From contig JAUJPP010000005.1 in the NCBI GenBank assembly GCA_030562195.1, forward strand, positions 32,723,106 through 32,787,105: a stretch of 64,000 nt of DNA, written 5' to 3'. Position 1 is the stretch's first letter. Each line of letters opens with the position of its first letter. This stretch comes from Nipponacmea schrenckii (taxonomy: Eukaryota; Mollusca; Gastropoda; Lottiidae). The notes under the pieces were generated by a model. It saw only the letters and a list, made by a program, of their open reading frames with translations. It was not told where the DNA came from and searched no databases. Both the position numbers and the translations under genes were made by a program. Positions 60,340 through 64,000 of the stretch are shown piece by piece.

Positions 60340-60450
60340 ATGTCTGATTGCATCGTATGTTCGAGGGAGGTCCGTCCCTGTCAAGCAGCTATGTCATGCG
60401 ATGTGTGCAAGAAATGGCAGCACCGAACTTGTAATATCAATATCGGCTAA
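60340..60450 (+). pseudogene. Zinc-finger fragment (CxxC...CxxC...HxxC)
   Basis: The frame encodes 36 residues, including CIVCSREVRPC and SCDVCKKWQHRTCN, then stops. The C-x2-C ... C-x2-C-x2-W-x-H-x2-C arrangement with a VRP motif is familiar from uncharacterised invertebrate proteins that often also carry MULE-transposase or FLYWCH-type regions. No continuation was found downstream, so it is either a stray fragment or a first exon whose partner exons I cannot see. It sits between the divergent MCM10 and UPF2 genes. Confidence 0.55.
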
Positions 60451-62207
60451 TCTGCTCAACTCAGACTTCACTTGATTTGAGTTCATGCATCCATTATATT
60501 ATATAACGTACATGTACCGGTATATATTCTAAAGAGAAAAAATGCATCTCAAACTCAATGACTGACAGACAACAAACTTGCCACCATAAAATAATAATTT
60601 GTAAGCTTTTGTTCTTAATAAAAAATTAAATAATATCCTATAAAATCAAATATTCTTCATTCCACACATACAAATATGATTTCCTAGAGGGGAGTATTTG
60701 AGAAGAGAGAAACTGATATGTTTCTTCTTGTTGAGGGGAGAAATTGAGAAGGGACAAACTGATATTAATGATATGTGTAATCCACCTTCAAAGATCGGGT
60801 AAAGGGCTTCAATGACTAATATAAATAGTACTAGTACCTTTACTACTTAGTTATAACTGATCCCATAGTCACATCTGACAATCTACAAGAGAAAAAAATA
60901 GAACTGACTTTTAATCCTAAATAAATAATATACAGAATACAATTTTTCACGCGAATTTTCGCGGTATTTTACGTCATCAATGTCTATATCTATTTTCGTA
61001 TTTCATTTTGTACTTTTTTTAATATATATTTTTGTTAAACTCATCAATCTTCGAAAATAAATGCTGAAATGCACACAAGCATATATGTTGACACTTAATG
61101 ATTTTTCTATCTGTAGATCACAAAAGTTAGCATGAAAAAGGTATTCATTTTGGTACCAAACTAAATGAACCATCTTCGAATAAAGACGCCATTTTTTTAA
61201 AACTGAAAATAGTAAACACTGGCATAGCACTTACAAATACATAATAAGTACTTAATATACCAACGAACTGACAACTCTAGTGACAATGTTAGTTGTAGGA
61301 ATTACTGTAAGACTTCGGAATCTATCTATAAACATAAAAATTTTATTGATTCTTTCATCGAGTATTGTTCAAAATCAAATACATCTCAAAATCAAGTTCA
61401 TGTTTTTGACCGGTTTTCAGATAAGATAAGGAAGTCAAATTTACAATTTGGTTTTCAAGTCTTCTCTTACCAGTCTTTGTGAGAGGGAATGTTAAATTGT
61501 TTACCCCTATGTGTGACCTTAATCATGTTATCACCTAGATTGCATGATCAGTACTCAGTAGTCAAAATTGTAGACGAAAGGGGTTTCGCTATGCTACACT
61601 AAACCTTGTTTTGAACTGAGTCCATAAGTGGACTACATGATCAGTTAAAATCATTTCTACTTTAATAAAATTTCAATAAAGGTTTTTATTTTTTAACTAA
61701 GACTTCAAACACATTTTTGTTAAGGTTTAGAAATGGCTTTAGATGTGATGTAAAGCCTTTGTTGAAATACTAGAGCCTTTTTATAATTTCAACTTTTTAT
61801 TTTTATATCGAGGAAGATACAAAATGGTTGTGAACTATAATTGTTTATACTAGTTCCTTGTAAGAGCCATTAGTAGTCTTGCATGCCCACATGGGAGGAG
61901 AGTAATTAGGAAGAAAACCATTACATATCATGACTACACTACATTGACTGAGCTTAAATGTTCATTTGCATGTTTTTTGGTCCATAGGCATCTAAGATTC
62001 AGTGATTTTACATCTGATATAGACACACTTCCCTCGCAGAAAATTCCTGTGAAAATTACCTTCATTTTGGACTGAAAACTACAATTTTCAATGGTTAACA
62101 TTTTCATAAACTCAACAATGATTAAATTTTGTTTTTGTTTTTAGCAGTTCATTTAAAAATGTGAAGCAATAATAATGTATGGATGGTTTTATTACTGAAA
62201 TTAGACA
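60451..62207. promoter_or_regulatory. Intergenic region between divergent MCM10 and UPF2
   Basis: The start codons lie 2463 bp apart and point away from each other. Transcription starts for both genes should be here or close by. A 3' splice-site-like tract ending TTTTTAG at about 62143 suggests a 5' untranslated UPF2 exon. A minus-strand AAAATGGCGTC near 61190 resembles the YY1 core (AANATGGCG) that often lies at start sites; this is only a pattern match. Confidence 0.45.
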
Positions 62208-63891
62208 ATGGAGTCAGAAAAGAAGACCAAATCTAAAGAAAATGTAGTCTTAAAGAAAAACATTGAGGATAAGAAGAAAGATGATAGCAAAAGTAGAGAT
62301 CATACCAAGGCTGGTGGAGATGGTCCAAGTCATTCAAAAAAAGAGAGGTATGATTATCACTGTCTAAAATTTTATTGAAAAAATTGATCCCCAAATCTTT
62401 ATTTAAAGGAATAAACATACTGTACTACATGTAAGGTTATAGAATGAGTATAAAACTTTGATTTCCAAATTTGCCAAAATATTATGCCAAATATTTATAT
62501 ATGTATTCTTCAGTGAGAAAAGTTTTAAGAGTGATAATGGAGATAAGAAGGATAACAGTAAAAGGGGGAAAGATAGTGATAAAAGGTAAGTAAAATATCC
62601 TTTTAAATTTTTTGTTGTTCTCTGGTTAAGAAAACTGTAATTAACATTGATGATCTTTTATTTCAAAATAAATCCTAAAAATATAGGTTGGCTTTGTTGC
62701 ATTGCCATTGTAATTCTGTGGCACCTTTACCTGTAGATCTACTTCATCAACCTCACATAGCACCAAACTGAAAGACACACCAAAGTCCACATCAACAAAG
62801 GCACCTGCTGTCAAATTGACTGAAGAGGAGAAAAAAGCTCTTAAAGATGCTGAGGAGGTGAAACTGAAAGAAGAAGAACAAAAGAAGATTGAAGATGCTA
62901 AAAAGAAAGAAGAAGAGGAAAAATTAAGGAAAGAAGAAGAAGAAAAGGTGTGTATGTCATACCCATTTCCTGTTATGGTGTCTCTGCTCCTGTTGTTTTT
63001 TCTTTCCAACAGGGTGCATTTTACTTACAGTGACAGATCTTTCTAGATTTACTCGATTATAAGATGGATACGCTCTATATTGACAATTATGCAGTATATG
63101 ACCTATGACTAATTCTGTAAATTTTTCTTCTACTACAGAGGAAAGCTGATGAAGAAAAACAGAAAATAATTGATGAACAGGTAATTAGATTTCTATCAAG
63201 TATTTTAGAGTAAAAACATATGCAATGTTGGTGAATTCATGTAAAACTCCTCTTTCATCAACCTCCACAGTCTGGACCCAATTGCATAGTATAGTATTAT
63301 ATAAAGGATTAATTACATACTGTGAAGGCCTACTCTGAGTAATCCAACATGGACTGCAAAATAATGTCGGATTAGCGAGGTTTTCTAGTTTTTTTTAAGA
63401 TGTTTGAAATATGTCAATGAGGGATTGTTTGATTTTATTACTGTTATATTTAAGCTGTTTATATTTAATTTACTGTATCTATTTAAGGTTCTGTTGAAGG
63501 AATTTATAGAAGAAACTCAGTCACGCTTAGATTTTAAAACTAAAATGAAAGAACAGAACATCAAGGCTTTAGGTAGGTCATAATGAGACAAATGGGCAAG
63601 TTATAAATAGTCTGGGCCCCTGATGTGCATCAAGCATTTATTTCAATGATTATAATATAAGCTTACTTCAACACTTTCCATCATGACATTACAAATTCCT
63701 TGTTAGAACTATTGAAGGAGACAAGAACCTTGTTATCTCTTCATTATTTACATTCAGGTGTCACCATAGAACTTTAATTATATATAATCATAATATTTTT
63801 GTTATATCTATCAGAAAACAGACCAGAAGAATCATTTTTCTCTAAACTTGATTCCAGTTTAAAAAAGAACACAGCTTTTGTTAAGAAATTG
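62208..63891 (+). CDS. UPF2: UPF2, regulator of nonsense transcripts 2 (5' part)
   Basis: UPF2 is the cytoplasmic scaffold of nonsense-mediated mRNA decay that bridges UPF3 and UPF1. Six in-phase exons: 62208-62347, 62514-62585, 62737-62947, 63139-63180, 63488-63572 and 63815-63891 (627 nt, 209 residues), all with GT donors and AG acceptors. Residues 1 to about 150 are Lys/Glu/Ser-rich and low in complexity (EEEEKLRKEEEEKRKADEEK), as in the known N-terminus. The identification rests on residues 184-209: RPEESFFSKLDSSLKKNTAF followed by VKKL, a block conserved directly before the first MIF4G domain in UPF2. The ATG at 62208 begins the open frame. The three MIF4G domains and the UPF1-binding tail lie beyond the right edge. 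Confidence 0.9.
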
Positions 63892-64000
63892 GTAAGTCCT
63901 AGTTTAGTGGGTTTGTTTTATAAAAAAGCAAAGAATGAATATGAAATATTTACATAGGGCCAAGATAAGTTTATATAAGGCAAAGGAAGATTTACAAATT

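Overview
The window is AT-rich, intron-containing animal DNA. Long introns filled with tandem-core repeats, two non-LTR retrotransposons, many foldback elements, and genes resembling vertebrate MCM10, UPF2, PRSS23 and FkbM-type methyltransferases all point to an invertebrate metazoan. The repeat style (about 155-bp core repeats closed by ACGG-type microsatellites and a short 3' piece) is what is known from marine molluscs, so a mollusc is the best guess. This is an inference, because no database was searched.

Layout. 1.6-2.6 kb (+): an intronless FkbM-type methyltransferase with an N-terminal membrane anchor. 3.2-4.9 kb (-): an intronless secreted PRSS23-like trypsin-fold protease, tail-to-tail with the first gene. 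5-26.7 kb: about 21 kb with no gene I can support, holding foldback elements (including a perfect 52-bp inverted repeat), a 53-bp tandem array, a duplicated CpG-containing block and several tandem-core elements with GTGGGCGTA/TACGCCCAC ends. 26.8-59.7 kb (-): one gene, MCM10, for which 21 coding exons could be joined by splice sites and reading phase into an uninterrupted 886-codon frame. Its introns carry a minisatellite/transposon complex (28-33.2 kb), a 5'-truncated LINE, a nested pair of LINE remnants (40.7-43.6 kb), four or five tandem-core elements, a 0.7-kb foldback element and a separate nested gene (47.4-48.5 kb) of unknown function with a YHxxCY motif. 60.3 kb (+): a 36-codon zinc-finger fragment. 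62.2 kb to the right edge (+): the first six coding exons of UPF2.

How the genes relate. MCM10 (replication initiation) and UPF2 (nonsense-mediated decay) are divergent, with start codons about 2.5 kb apart. The FkbM and protease genes are convergent and both intronless. They share no evident pathway. I did not find a coherent new multi-gene system. The most unusual items are the nested gene inside MCM10, the perfect-palindrome element, the TIR-bounded unit duplicated together with a minisatellite, and mobile elements whose ends lie 17-33 bp from MCM10 exon borders.
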